From: Viola odorata
Lineage: Eukaryota > Streptophyta > Magnoliopsida > Malpighiales > Violaceae
Direction of reading: 5' to 3'
NCBI GenBank assembly: GCA_963691705.1
Contig: OY829539.1
Coordinates: 46,075,656-46,139,655, forward strand
Length of the DNA stretch: 64,000 nt
Shown: piece after piece, positions 1-13,101 of the stretch
Numbering within the stretch: position 1 is the stretch's first letter
Layout of the letters: the number at the start of each line of letters is the position of its first letter
The notes under the pieces: model-generated
What the model was told of the DNA's origin: nothing
The model's input: the letters and a program-made list of their open reading frames with translations, nothing else
Databases searched by the model: none
Position numbers and translations under genes: made by a program

Positions 1-534
1 TTTTGAGCAAAATACAGTAAAAAATTAAGAACGAGCACACCATCGATCTCTCATTCCATCACAGATCCGCCAATTACAACAACAACAACAAAAATTCAGA
101 TCTGACCAACAAATCTTCCATTCTTTAACCTGGATTTTGCAACGAAGGCGAGATAAGCGAGGAGAGTTGAGATGCTGGTAGTGAGTTGGACGGATTGAGA
201 AAGAAGGCAGAAGATTTGGGTTTGGTTTGAAAGATGGAGGAAGGAGGCGGAAGATTTGATTAAAGAGAAGGAAAGGAAAAATGGAGCTGCATCGTGAAAA
301 AAAAGAAAGAAAAGAAAGAGAGAGAGAAGGAAAGAAAAGAGAAGGAAAGGAAAAAATTTAATTAATTAAATACTGGGTGCGCCTACTATAGGGAGTGTTT
401 TTAACGGGCCCGTTAGTAAAAGTGGACGGAAGGGGCTTTTTGCCCAAAAATAGTAGTTCAGGGGAGGCGTAATGCAAAAAATGAAGTATAGGGGAGGTTC
501 TTATTTTTCGTCGATAGTATAGGGGAGTAAAAAA
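1..534. mobile_element. Terminal part of an unidentified repeat that cuts mariner copy 1
   Basis: At about 535 the mariner transposase frame stops abruptly and unrelated sequence begins. Read on the minus strand from the junction it starts GGGTAGTTTTTTACTCCCC and holds repeated phrases such as CTCCCCTATACT, a composition I associate with terminal regions of Mutator-like elements. Further left it is a purine-rich GAAAGGAAAG stretch with no convincing coding region. The other end lies outside the window, so neither target duplication nor family can be verified. A deletion joining two unrelated sequences is an alternative. Confidence 0.3.
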
Positions 535-1707
535 CTACCCCTTGTTAATCATAAAATCCATAATTACTTGTCTTGTGATGGCTGCAATGGGTTTAATCTC
601 CATTGTTCCATGAGGCCTGTTTTGACTCAATCTTAGAGCAGCAACATGTACAACTAGTGGGAATACCCCAATTTTTCCATCAAAAGTACATGTACCGTTG
701 GAGTCATACATTGGCCTCGCAACAACAGTTAAGAACATGACCTTAGGGATGAAATTAGAGTTTTTGGAGGTTCTTACTGGATCATTTTCTCCTGCCAGGA
801 GATAGTAAGTTTGTGATCTCTTGCTAAAATGAAACCATTTCTCGTCGATATGTACTATGTTCTCCATCTGCTTGAATGTTGGCTGGATTGGTATTGTCGT
901 TGGTTCGAAATGGGATAGACAATGGTTGCTTCGGCTTGTGAGGTTGGCTGGGGTCAAGATGAGTTTGATAGCATTCGAGTGACGCTTAATGGCTCCCTCC
1001 TTCAATTTAGCAGCCACAAATTGCCTACTCACACCAAGGTGGAAAGCCAGAGATCTGATGGTTGTGCTCTGCCTCAGAGGAAGTTCTCGAATCTTTTCCA
1101 AATCGAATTCAACTCTCTTCCTTCCACAGTTTTTCACTCTATTGGTGCTATGATTGTGGTTACCGGACTCCCTTTTGCGTTTCCACAGTCTTTGCATTGA
1201 TCTCATTGACACTTCGAACATGAGAGCTACCTCCCTGGTTGTTGTTCTCTTCAATCTCCCATCTTTTTTATTTTTCCAACAGACAAGAGTATGCGGCGCG
1301 TCGTTTAGAGCTGTCCAGTTCTTTCTTTCGACCTAAACTAGGAAACCACGGAGATAGTAAACACAAATGGCATAACATATTGAAATTATGAACTTGAGAT
1401 GGAAGGAAAAACCTTGAACACCCAATTGCGACTCTGGTGGTGGCAAGTTCAGGTCTGGAATGTTGAATGGTTGCTCAACCTCTTCTTCATTGACAAGTGT
1501 GTCATTTTGGGATTCTAATATACCTGAACAATTCGATAGAAAATCATCGAGCCCGGGCCAATCGCTCATTAGGGGACTGAGGACTATCATGGAATTCATT
1601 GAGGTCCAGTGATGTTGAACCCATTTTTTAGGGGAAAGAGTTTGAAGAGAAGAGGGGTTTTGATGGCAAACGAAGAGGGACATTGACATTTCAGACCCAT
1701 AACCCAT
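535..1707 (-). pseudogene. Mariner transposase pseudogene (copy 1), truncated
   Basis: This is the N-terminal half of a plant mariner (DD39D) transposase. Exon 1 is about 1413-1707, starting at ATG 1707 and containing the phrase PDLNLPPPE; an intron follows, and exon 2 runs 535-1332. It carries the helix-turn-helix region (EVALMFEVSMRSMQRLWKR), the basic NCGRKRVE segment and the first catalytic Asp in VHIDEKWF. The frame shifts once near 1268, in an A-rich run between the segments LLEK and RLKRTTT. The coding sequence ends near FMINK, before the second and third catalytic Asp. The intron occupies the same place as in the copy at 35,440-37,015. It cannot encode an active enzyme. Confidence 0.8.
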
Positions 1708-2045
1708 TTCATTCAAATTGAAATGATTGGGGAAGGAGGGAAACGAAATCAATTTAAGTTTTCTGGCCAAATTTTGGCGAAATTTTGAGTGGGCTAGGTT
1801 TAGATTTCAAATTTTTTGAATGAAATTTGTTTTAAATTTGAAAGTGGAATTTTGTAGAAATGTTGCAAGCTAGGAGAGAATGAGTGAAGGAGAAGGAGAG
1901 CGCAAATTATTTGCCCGTTGCGGGCTGTGCGGCCTGTGCGGCCTACAAATGAGGAGACAGAAAGCCTAGGCTGTCAGTTGACACTGTAGCGCCCTTAATA
2001 TTCGTGATTCTGGCCCAAACAATAAGTAATTCGGGCCGGAGGGAG
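535..2045 (-). mobile_element. Mariner-like element copy 1, truncated
   Basis: The right boundary is a typical plant mariner/Stowaway end: read on the minus strand it is TA followed by CTCCCTCCGGCCCG, ending at 2045 with the TA at 2046-2047. The element runs leftwards and contains the transposase remnant described separately. The second terminal repeat is missing because the element is interrupted at about 535. A second, more complete relative lies at 35,083-40,012. Confidence 0.7.
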
Positions 2046-2047
2046 TA

Positions 2048-2860
2048 ACTTTTTTATCTAATGGAGTAAAAGTTGGTGGTCATTTTATGTAGGAGAATAA
2101 AAATCGATTGTAAATTTGGACAAAGTCTAAAATTAGTAGCCAAATTATCCAACAGGCCAAAAATTGATGGCTGACCACCTTTTATCCCTAGTTTTTAATA
2201 ATTGATGTCACTATATGTTAAATTTTCATTTGGAAAATTGTTATGAAAATTGTTTGTTTTTTCCTTTTATTGTAATTTAGTCTTGTACTAATTGCTAATT
2301 TTTTTTATTGCTTACTATTTTTATCATTATGTTAATTTAAGTTGTCTAAAAACTCCTTTGAAATACGTTTTTGTTTTTAAATATTAAATATGTTGATTTA
2401 ATATATTTACCTTTTTAGCTTAAATTTTTAAAAAATTTAATAAAATTGCTAAAAAAGATAATGAAAATTGAAAAAAAAAACGTAACAATCGAATTAGGTT
2501 CTATCATATTTGTGACAATTTTTTCAAATTTCATATTTTGTTTGTTATTTTTTACTATTATATTTAAACTTTTTTACTACTTAAAATATTAAAATTTAGT
2601 AATTTTTAAGAAATTATAAATTATATTGCAAATTTTAAAATTATACAATGCGAAAAAGATTGTACAAGTTTTCCAAAACAAAATAAGATGAAATAAAAAG
2701 ATCACCCGTCTAGGGGTTGCGCAAGAATTTTTCAAACGACACCGTTAAAGTTTAGGGCTTTCCAACAGAAGTCAGGTCATATAAATTTGACGAATAGGAA
2801 CTAGGGTTTACAGCATTTGGATTTTGGGGCTTCTTTTCTGAACTGAGGAGGAGCAGAGCA
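2048..2860. other. Intergenic AT-rich DNA upstream of RPS4
   Basis: This AT-rich stretch between the mariner end and the ribosomal protein gene has no coding potential that I can support. The last 150 bases hold promoter-like sequence for RPS4, including a telo-box. Confidence 0.5.
2812..2819 (-). promoter_or_regulatory. Telo-box upstream of RPS4
   Basis: TAGGGTTT on the plus strand (AAACCCTA on minus) lies 79 bases before the ATG of RPS4. Telo-boxes are common in promoters and leaders of plant ribosomal protein genes; its function here is inferred from that pattern. Confidence 0.45.
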
Positions 2861-2897
2861 GCGCATGGCCGCAAACCTCATCTAAATCAACACCAAC

Positions 2898-4569
<1,672 letters not shown>

Positions 4570-6089
4570 ATGACTAGAAGATGTAATTTATCTGGCTGGT
4601 TTGGTTAGGGTAAGAAGTTTTCGACTATGACAAAATTTAGTTCTGTTTTTTCCTTTCATTGGGATGCTCAGGAATTTTGTTTTCAATGTTGTGTATGTTT
4701 GTAGTCGATCAATCCCTTGTGAATTTTTATATTATCACGTTACGCACTGACTAGATGAAGGCGTGTCAGCTTATTTTGTTGAACAATGACATCGGATTGA
4801 TGAACAATGAATTAGTGTGGTCATACTGTTTGGTATCTGATTACCAGGAATGAGAATTTATGCCAAATTAGATGTTTTAACTTCATAAGCTTGTTAATAT
4901 ACAACTCTCCTACTAGGACGAGTTAGATTTGTTCAAGTGAGGATATAAGTTTAACGAAACTAGTTTTAAATTCTTGATTTGTTTATGAACAATATTGTTC
5001 GGTTGAAATTATGAATTCATACTAGTTTTATAATTACACAATGATATTACAATTTATTGTTTTATTCTTATAAAAAAAATTGTTTTATTTAATTATATTC
5101 ATTTTTAAAATTTATTTTAATTATTAATTTATCTAAATAAAAAATAATTTAATGTGATTACTTTTATTATTCTATAACAGGTAAAATAATGTGATATGTT
5201 TCCATTAGTAATTATTTAAAAGAATAACTTGACATTGAATTTAGTATATTTTTAGTTAAAAATTGCTACCTAATAAAACAATAAAAGGTTTTATGACTAA
5301 AAAATAATTCATAATTTTCAACGAGTTAATGTTTTAAAGTTATTATCTATCCTACACTTATATCTGATAATCTTAACTAATATATTTAAATTAAATTAAA
5401 TTAAATAAATAATTATTATTTAAAAATAAAGTAATATTTTTTTTATTTTTCTTTACAATTTCAGAGTATAAAATAAACACAATAATATTGTCCAGAAATT
5501 TTACAATAATCTAACTTTCTACTCAATTATTCTCCCGCGAAAGTAATTTTAGGAAAGAAACATTTCGTCAACCGAACGCTAGCTTAATTTAATTTGGTAG
5601 AATATAATTAACAAGATACGTGATGTTTAAAATATATAAAAAACTTAAGAATTATATTTTCCTTAGTGTTAATTAATTAACGTATATTAGATAAATTGAG
5701 TTTGTTAGTAATACTTTTTATATAGTGAATTTAGTTTTTAATAAATTATGAGATTAATTTATGTTAATATGACTTGTAATTTTCACATTTCGAATTAAAA
5801 TTAGTACTGTTCTTATGGGTTGCTGCATTGTTAAGTAAAGAAGGTAAGGATCAAATAATTGAATATTTTCTTGTTTAAAACAAGTTTCACGAGGTTTGCG
5901 CTGAATCCAAGTGAGACCATGACTGCAAATTGGGGAATAGGAGGAAACTTCAAGAAAATGAAAATGATTGCAGTTAGTTCCTTTTAACATATTTGATTTT
6001 CTAAACAAATCAAATTTGAGAAAAATAAATCACTTCATATTTGGAAAATCATTAGAAATAGAAATTCAACAAATGACAGATGGAGCAAC
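4570..6089. other. Convergent 3' flanks and AT-rich spacer
   Basis: The 3' flank of RPS4 is followed by very AT-rich sequence to about 5750 and then the 3' flank of the FKBP gene on the opposite strand. Only short ORFs without recognisable content are present. I see no RNA gene or clear element boundary. Confidence 0.5.
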
Positions 6090-8100
6090 CTAAAGAACTT
6101 TCAAGAGCTGCACCTCAAATATTAAAGGTTCACTTGCATGAGAGAGAAGGCTGCGTCTAGGGCCAAACTGCAAACAGAAGCCATTATCAACTTAAACATT
6201 TAAGTTTAAAAGAATTAGAGTTTATTTGTAAACTAGTCTTAAACACGCTCGTTGAGCTGATGCTATATCGATTTGAGAGGTAAGGGGTGGAACCTCATCA
6301 GGGATTGGTTTCAAGTTTTCATTGGTGTATCCCACAGAAGGAGGTATCAGTGCTCTTCTCTTCCCTGGTATTTTTTTTTTTGGATAAGGATTGCAGTTAG
6401 TTCCTAACTTCCTGTGCAATGTTGCTTGAACAATTACAAATAATAATAGGAAAAATGTTTTATAATAAAGAACAAGGCATGTTGGAGAAGTAAAATGAAT
6501 ACCTCCGACTTTCATACCAATCAAGACCTCCTACAAGCCCTTGATAATCTGGAAAGAGGAACTTCTTACATGAAACTGATCTACAGGATTTCTTTGTTGA
6601 AACAATAATCAACAAAGATTAATATGCTTTTAACTAATTATAATCTTTCGGTCAATAGTTAGTTTAATAGCCTGTAACTCCAGCGGCCCATCTCTTTACA
6701 CGGGAGGAATATTCAATCCTACAGGCAACACCAGCATCCTATTTCCTAAACTTTTTAAGGTTTTCACCATTCAGATCAAGAAAAAATTCCACAGAAAACA
6801 TTACTTGATCGTTTACATGATTACATCAAACTACAAGGATTGATCCCGTGACCAGTTAAGAGATCCCCTAAGCCCTCACCACTGGCCCAACCCCATGTGT
6901 ACTTCCCCTAGCTAGATCATTACCTGATCAGTTCCAAACACACACATGCATATACATACCTGATTGTCATCCAAAGGAAGTGCGGCAGGCGAGCTTTCCC
7001 CACTGAATTGATCCACAGTGCTGCATTGCATTGGTTGAAGTAGCCAGAATTAGAGATGAATTCCAGTTAGCATGCTGATTATACACAGTTTAAGTTTAAC
7101 TACAGTAAGTACTCATCCCTTGCTGTTCTTATCTTACATATGTATACTAGCTTTGTAGTGAGACTTCACAGATTACACGCATATATACTCGTAACAGCTA
7201 AATCTGGAAGTTAACCACAAAAGTAGTAGTTACCTATGAACAAAATATCCATTTGCACGACGGCATACATAGTTCACTTCAACTACATCTCCTTCCCGCG
7301 CTTCTGATCCCTCTCCTTCAACTATCTCTGGAAATAAACAGATATTGGGCATATTAAGAAGTAACAAAAACGCATTCGTTTGATTGGTTGGCTACCAGAA
7401 AACCTAGCTAACTCAAAATGCAGAATATGTGGCATATAAAAATAATCCCAAAAATGTCCCCCCCCCCCCCCCCAAATCAACTAATTAATGACCTATTTGA
7501 GTCATCATCTCTGGAATTGGGCATATTAACAAGATTGCATACCTTGAATCCTAACCCCACTGTCAAGCTTCAGGGTTCTGGATGCTTCAAATCACCCACC
7601 CAAACCAAATCTCATATTTCAGAACTAATACATGAAGAAGAAGAAGTAATAGAGAAAGAAATTAACGGAAGGAAGCACATACAAAATAGTAACATTTTAC
7701 CGAATAACTTGAGGTTCTTCAATGGCGGGGATTGGTGCAGCAACACCAGGACTATTATGGAGTAATATGACAGAATTGAATCCAATAACAATTTCCAAGA
7801 ACACCCTCCTCCTCCCAAATCTCGATTTTGCAGTTACGGAACCACCAGAACGCTCATTCGACTCTCTAGTAGTAGAAATATTAGCATACAAGGGCCTCCT
7901 CCTCCTCCTCCTACCATGGTTTGTTTTTCAATTTAAACATGAATAATATAATCTCCATTTTGAAATTGATAATCCCCTATAAAAGAAAGGGAAAATTGAA
8001 AGAAATAGTAAGTTTTTGAGTCAAATTACCTTGAATTTGAATGTAAGGGGAGATTACTGCATGGGAAGTGAAGCAGAGATGGGAATACAAGTGCTTCCAT
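6090..8100 (-). pseudogene. FKBP-type peptidyl-prolyl isomerase, probably FKBP16-1-like, with one nonsense codon
   Basis: A prolyl cis-trans isomerase of the plant thylakoid-lumen FKBP group. Eight exons: 8030-8100, 7701-7910, 7543-7577, 7234-7327, 6960-7020, 6503-6548, 6294-6364 and 6090-6167 (222 codons including the stop). The N-terminus looks like a bipartite transit peptide: Ser/Arg-rich, then a twin-arginine stretch RRRVFLEI, a hydrophobic core and GVAA as possible cleavage site. The FKBP fold follows (EGDVVEVNYVCRRANGYFVH, then VGGKRRALIPPSVGY), ending LIFEVQLLKVL. All introns fit GT-AG and phase. The codon at 6531-6533 is TAG, where relatives I recall have Lys (GLKEVL), and would end the protein inside the FKBP domain. 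No other damage is visible. Assignment to FKBP16-1 is from memory and less certain than the family. Confidence 0.8.
7458..7473. repeat. C16 homopolymer in an FKBP intron
   Basis: A run of sixteen C lies in the intron between the FKBP exons at 7543-7577 and 7234-7327. Similar C or G runs recur at 46247 and 56075. Confidence 0.9.
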
Positions 8101-8279
8101 CGTTACTAAAATCAAAAGAAGCTCTGTAATTAAAATTGCCTTTTTCAGATTTTCCAGTTTCTGGTGGGAAGAAGAAGATGAGAAAGAGTGAGTGGGTTAT
8201 ATATATAAATATTATTCATAAAATGCACCACGTGTCTTCTTCTCATTGGATTCCACGGTCAAAGTTTTATCTATTTGAT
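8101..8279. promoter_or_regulatory. Upstream region of the FKBP gene
   Basis: This is the likely leader and promoter side of the minus-strand FKBP gene. It contains TATATATAAATA at about 8201-8212 and a CACGTG core near 8229. Motif function is inferred. Confidence 0.35.
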
Positions 8280-9604
8280 CAGTTTGCCTGACTGACGTGG
8301 CATTTGCCACGTCATTCACAAAATTACAAAATTGCCATTATCGTAAAAATTCCAAAAAAGAATGTAAAAATTATTTAAAAAATGTAAAAATTCTATAAAA
8401 AATACAAAAATTCTAAGAAAATGAAAAAAATGAGAAAAAAATATAAAAATTCTAAAAGCATCGTAAAATTTCTAAAAAAAATGTAAAGATTCCAAAAAAA
8501 ATTGTAAAAATTCCAAAAAAAATGTTGAAATTAGAAAAAATTTTAAAAATTCAAAACAAAATGTAAAAATTCAGAAAAAATATAAAAATTCCCAAAAAAA
8601 TGTAAAAAATTCCCAAAAAAATGTAAAAATTCCCAAAATAATTAAAAAAAAGAAAAAATTCTAAAAACATTGTAAAATTTCCAAAAAAAATGTAAAGATT
8701 CTAAAAATTCTAAAAAAAATGTAAAAATTCAAAAAGATGTAATAATTCCAAAAAATGTAAAAATTTAAAAAAAAACGTAAAAATTCAATAAAAAATAAAA
8801 AATTCAAAAAAATGTAAAAATTCAGTAAAAGATAAAAATTCTAAAAAATTCCAAAAAAAACATCGTCAAATTTTTATAATTTTTACATTTTCTTATTTTT
8901 AGTTTAATTTTTTTTTAGAATTTTTACATTTTTTGGGAATTTGTACATTTTTTTTGGAATTTACATTTTTTGTGAATCTTTACACATTTTTAGTATTTTT
9001 ACAAATTTTTTTGAAATTTTTTATGTTTTTTCTGAATTTTTAGATTAATTACATTATTTCGGAATTTTTATAATTTTTACATTTTTTTGGATTTTTTCGT
9101 TTTATGAATTTTAAATTTTTTTTTTGGAATTTGTACATGTTTTTTTGAATTATTACATTTTTTTGAATTTTTAGATTAATTAAATTATTTTTGGAATTTG
9201 TACATTTTTTTGGAATTATTACATTTTTTCTGAATTTTTAGATTAATTTTTTTTTGAGTTTTTTCGTTTTATGAATTTTAAATTTTTTTTTTGGAATTTG
9301 TACATGTTTTATGGAATTATTACATTGTTTTAAAAAAAAATTACATTTTTCTCAATTTTTAGATTAATTAAATTATTTTTGGAATTTGTACATTTTTTTG
9401 GAATTATTACGTTTTATGAATTCGTTTTTGAATTTATACATTTTTTTAAATTTTTTTATGAAGGAGTGAAGGAGTGTGTCGTTTATCTGAAGTAGGAGGG
9501 ATGTGTAAATGAGTAAAAAGGAGAGTGAAAGTAAATCAGTGACAATTTTGAAATTAAGTCAGTGGCAATTTTGTAATTATTTATGCAACTGATCAGGCAA
9601 ACTG
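8280..9604. repeat. Fold-back element with AT-rich tandem arms
   Basis: Two inverted arms face each other. The left arm (about 8338-8868) is a degenerate array of TGTAAAAATTCCAAAAAA-like units. The right arm (about 8870-9450) is the same motif in reverse, TTTTTTGGAATTTTTACA. Outside them, exact inverted repeats confirm the symmetry: CAGTTTGCCTGA at 8280-8291 matches the complement of 9593-9604, and TTACAAAATTGCCA at 8324-8337 matches the complement of 9563-9576. The whole could form one large hairpin. It has no coding capacity. It resembles fold-back transposons, but I could not define a target duplication. Confidence 0.7.
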
Positions 9605-9976
9605 CTCAACCTTTTTAGCATTTCCCGATTTGTAATCTGATCGTCGTCTTTGAAAAACAACAACAACAACATCGCATTCTACTTGTGAGCAAATTAAATT
9701 CTCAACAGTCAACACCACCATTCGTCCATTCCGGTATAGATAGTAAGGAGGGAGTGGCATCAGAAGATCACATGATGTGTGCGATTTCCATTTCATCGCC
9801 TTCCTTTCACGGCGGCCGTGGCGCTCTTCCTTCCGCCGGTGGTCATCCCGCCGATCTCACCTGCCTTGCCGGTGGTGGCTCCTCTTCTTAATAATCCCCT
9901 CCTCCCCCTCATCCCTTCATTTCTTATTTTCTTTAGGATTCAACAAAAACAAAACAATACCTCTATAAAGCTAAGC

Positions 9977-12900
9977 ATGGTTACTCTCAAGACACCACCG
10001 CCTCAACATGATCCCAAATGCAGCGTCTTCTCATCATCAAAGCCTGCAACCTGCCGCCACTTTTCTTCTCAAGGTACCCTTCTTCCTGCTTATGAATGCT
10101 TCATTTGTAAATTTGTTTCGTATTTGTCATCACTAGTAGGTTCTTGTAGTACTTGATAGATTTTTCTGATGGCATGTCAATTTCTGTTCATGTATGCCAT
10201 TGTAGCTCTCATGTATTAGCTTTGACCATGTCCCTGTGTTAGCTGATAGCCATGGGTGATCATAGGATTTAGATTTATGATCATGTTCGTTTCCATTGCC
10301 TATCTGTTTGATCTTCTCATGATTTTACTCAGGTGCCAAAATCCCTATTTACTTCTTTGGTACCCAAAATTTGGCGGGCATTGGTCCCTTTGGAGAACTT
10401 TCACACTTATCTGATGAAGCAAAAGAACACCATACCCTGTTGGATTCTCTTCTTCTAGCTCAGGTGTCTAGAACATACCATTTTACTTGCTATTCTTGCT
10501 TAGTTACATATGTCAGTAGTGCCCATTGCCTCTTTTATTTCATATATTTCTTGTTGCTTTGCCCCTTTTGCAGTGGGAAGACAGGATGCAGAAAGGTCAT
10601 CTTAGATATGACGTAACCACCTCTGAAATTAAGGTTTTGATCAGCTCTTTTCTTGTTATTGTTGAGGAATAAATTAGTGAATGATGAAGAAAATCTGAAT
10701 TTCTAAGTACATTTGACAGGTTATTGATGGCAAAAGAAGATTTGTTGCTCAGTTAAATTGTGGTTGTAGTATGGATTCTTTAGAAGACTGTACAGAGCAT
10801 AGAATTTGCAGCCAATGTGACCTTTCTTTATTTGATGGGGTGAAACACAGCGAGGAGTTGCTCTTTTGCATTGCAAACACTGATAGGGCACACTCTGAGC
10901 TTATTACTTCAGCTTCTGTGCCCAATGACGCCATGTTGATTATTATGAATGTAAGGCTTAATGTTGAGAATTCCTTATTGAAATGCACTTCCATCATTGT
11001 AGCAACTGCTTACTCGTTATGAAGTGAGATTCATAATGCGTGATGCTTGCTCTTTGAGTCCTGACTTCGGAATCATTCTTATCAGACATACAGATTCTAC
11101 TGTTTTTTGTTTTCGTCCTTGAAGTTCTGTTTTCAAATTTATTTGTTACTTCGTTTGTAGAGGCTGTGTGATGTATCCTACTATTATGACCACAAGATGC
11201 TGTGCATTGCTGATTGCCACTTATTCACCAACTTCTGACTTAATATGATCTTTTTTTGGTTTATGCTTAGTATATTGTTATAGCAGAATCTAATATACTA
11301 ATAAATTTTGAAGATCTTCCTATGTATATTCTTTCCTCTGATCAGTAGAGTATGTCTTTTAAGGTAAACCCCATTGAGTATGGCCACATCTTTCTGCTAC
11401 CATGTGGCTTGGATGGTGTTTCACAGGTGCTGGATGCGAGATCAATGGAAATTCTTGTGAGAGCTGCTGTTGAAATTAATAACTCTTCTTTCCGCTTGTT
11501 CTATGACTGCTTTGGACCAAGTGCTTCACATTTATATTTTCAGGTACCACATAGCTTACACTCAAAGTTTTAAAGAAAAATAAGTAATGTTTTTAATTCT
11601 TAGAGAAATTGTTTGTATCCTTGTTTATGCATGGTATTGTTAAAAATTGAGGATACTGATAATGGAATCTCGATATGCATTAGATCATTGGAAAGCCGCG
11701 ATTCCTGATATTACCAGTATTTTCAGGTCTTCTCTTAGTAATATGAAGAAGAATACCTGTTTCAAAGCTATAGTATTCGTTTGCAACGATAATCTCAACG
11801 TGTCAGTGCATTGTGATATGCATGTGGCTGTACAGAAAATTCATTTGTCCATCTGTTGCTGCTGCAGGCATGCTACTTTCCAGATCTTTTACCTGTGGAG
11901 TTAATGCCAATTGATACCTTATTTGATGGTGGAGGGATTCATATCTCTACAATCACAGATTATCCCATGAAAAACCTCCTCTTCGAAAGCACCTGCAATT
12001 TTAAGATGATGGTGGAGGTTCTATCTAACATGTGTTTGCTTCTACTAGATAAAAGCATTCCGTATAATCTGTTGATATCTGATTGTGGCAAGAAGATCTT
12101 TTTGTTTCTTCAGGTGAGACTCTTTTAGTCTTTTATTTATTTATTTATTTTGTTAAGCTGACTGACTTTATTTTATTACAAAATGTAGCTAAAGAAGGTG
12201 TAGGTTACCAAAAAAGAATCAAAGTAAAAGCCAGCCTACTATACAAAAGCCATACCAGCCTTAAGCTCAAAGAAAGTTATGGCTACAAACCAGCCACCTA
12301 GCCTAGAACTCTCTACCTACTGACCTAGCCAAACAAAACTAGGCAACAATATGGCCATAAAAGGTCAAGAAAACAGCAGACCACAAACCGGTCTTTTAGT
12401 CTTTTATTTATTAAATGATTATTGTCATTTGCTTCATACCGGCTGCCAACATAGAGGTGTTGAAGTAGGGTTCCTATAAAGAATACCTGCCCATTTAAAT
12501 ACCTCATTTGCAGTCTTTTGCACAGGATAAATAGTATTTTCTTTCTGAAATTAATAGGGGTAGAGAGTCTGGTGACCAGACTCTGGTCAACAAAAAATAG
12601 GGATAGAGAGGAAATAGTGATTGATTGGCCATCCAACAACAAAAAATGCAGGTGGAGTTTTAGTTAGCTCGAGTCTATTGTTTGGTTTCTTTGTACTTTA
12701 TTCATGTAATTGTCTATGAGAAGCCATGCAGTGGTTTAGCATAGTGCTCCATCATATGCATCTGCATAGAGATGCTTTTGGTATCAATGTTTATTCCAAA
12801 TTTGCCAATGAATTATACCACAAAGTTCTTGAACCAATTTTGGTGAAAATTTATTGTTCGAAATGTTTTAATCTCGATGCTGATTGTGGATTCAAATTTG

Positions 12901-13101
12901 CAGAGGCAAACATTGTTAACCTCATGTGGCCTTTCAGCATGGGAATGCGGGGGCTACTTTTTTTTCAAGTCTAGAAAGGAATTTGACCAAGTTACAGATG
13001 TGGTTTTGCTCAAGCGTTTAACTACCGTCTCGCTTGACGACGAAGGTTTTGCTATGGTGAAGCATCTCTGTCGCAGCACTGTATCAAAGTTTGTGGTTTG
13101 A
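9977..13101 (+). CDS. GDP-L-galactose phosphorylase (VTC2)-like protein lacking the catalytic His
   Basis: Related to VTC2/VTC5, which split GDP-L-galactose with phosphate in ascorbate synthesis. Seven exons: 9977-10073, 10333-10463, 10574-10633, 10720-10950, 11364-11543, 11868-12113 and 12904-13101 (380 aa; Arabidopsis VTC2 is about 440). Family blocks are GAKIPIYFF, LDSLLLAQWEDRMQKGHLRYDV, NPIEYGHIFLLP, SIPYNLLISDCGKKIF and the C-terminal KRLTTVSLDDEGF. In VTC2 the active site reads HLHFQ with the second His as nucleophile. Here codons at 11529-11543 give HLYFQ, a CAT-to-TAT change. The protein is therefore probably inactive as a phosphorylase: a pseudoenzyme, or a decaying gene whose frame still survives. 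The segment after exon 6 is shorter than in VTC2. The start is the ATG in frame with PGAK-like residues; an upstream start is not excluded. Confidence 0.85.
12121..12412 (-). mobile_element. Short 5'-truncated LINE-like insertion in the VTC2-like last intron
   Basis: A perfect 21-base direct repeat, TCTTTTAG followed by TCTTTTATTTATT, occurs at 12121-12141 and 12392-12412 and looks like a target-site duplication. Between the copies lie about 250 bases. Read on the minus strand they end in GTAATAAAATAAAG and an A-rich AAATAAATAAATA tail, as LINE or SINE 3' ends do. No coding domain remains in so short a fragment. It lies inside the intron 12114-12903 and leaves the splice sites intact. Confidence 0.6.

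Noticed and set aside
9779..9976. In-frame extension upstream of the VTC2-like ATG
   Set aside because: It opens with a non-ATG codon and shows no similarity to the family N-terminus.
12726..12974. Plus-strand ORF with HLHRDAFG as an extra VTC2-like exon
   Set aside because: No family similarity, and the exon at 12904 joins exon 6 in frame without it; the phrase HLHRD is coincidental.
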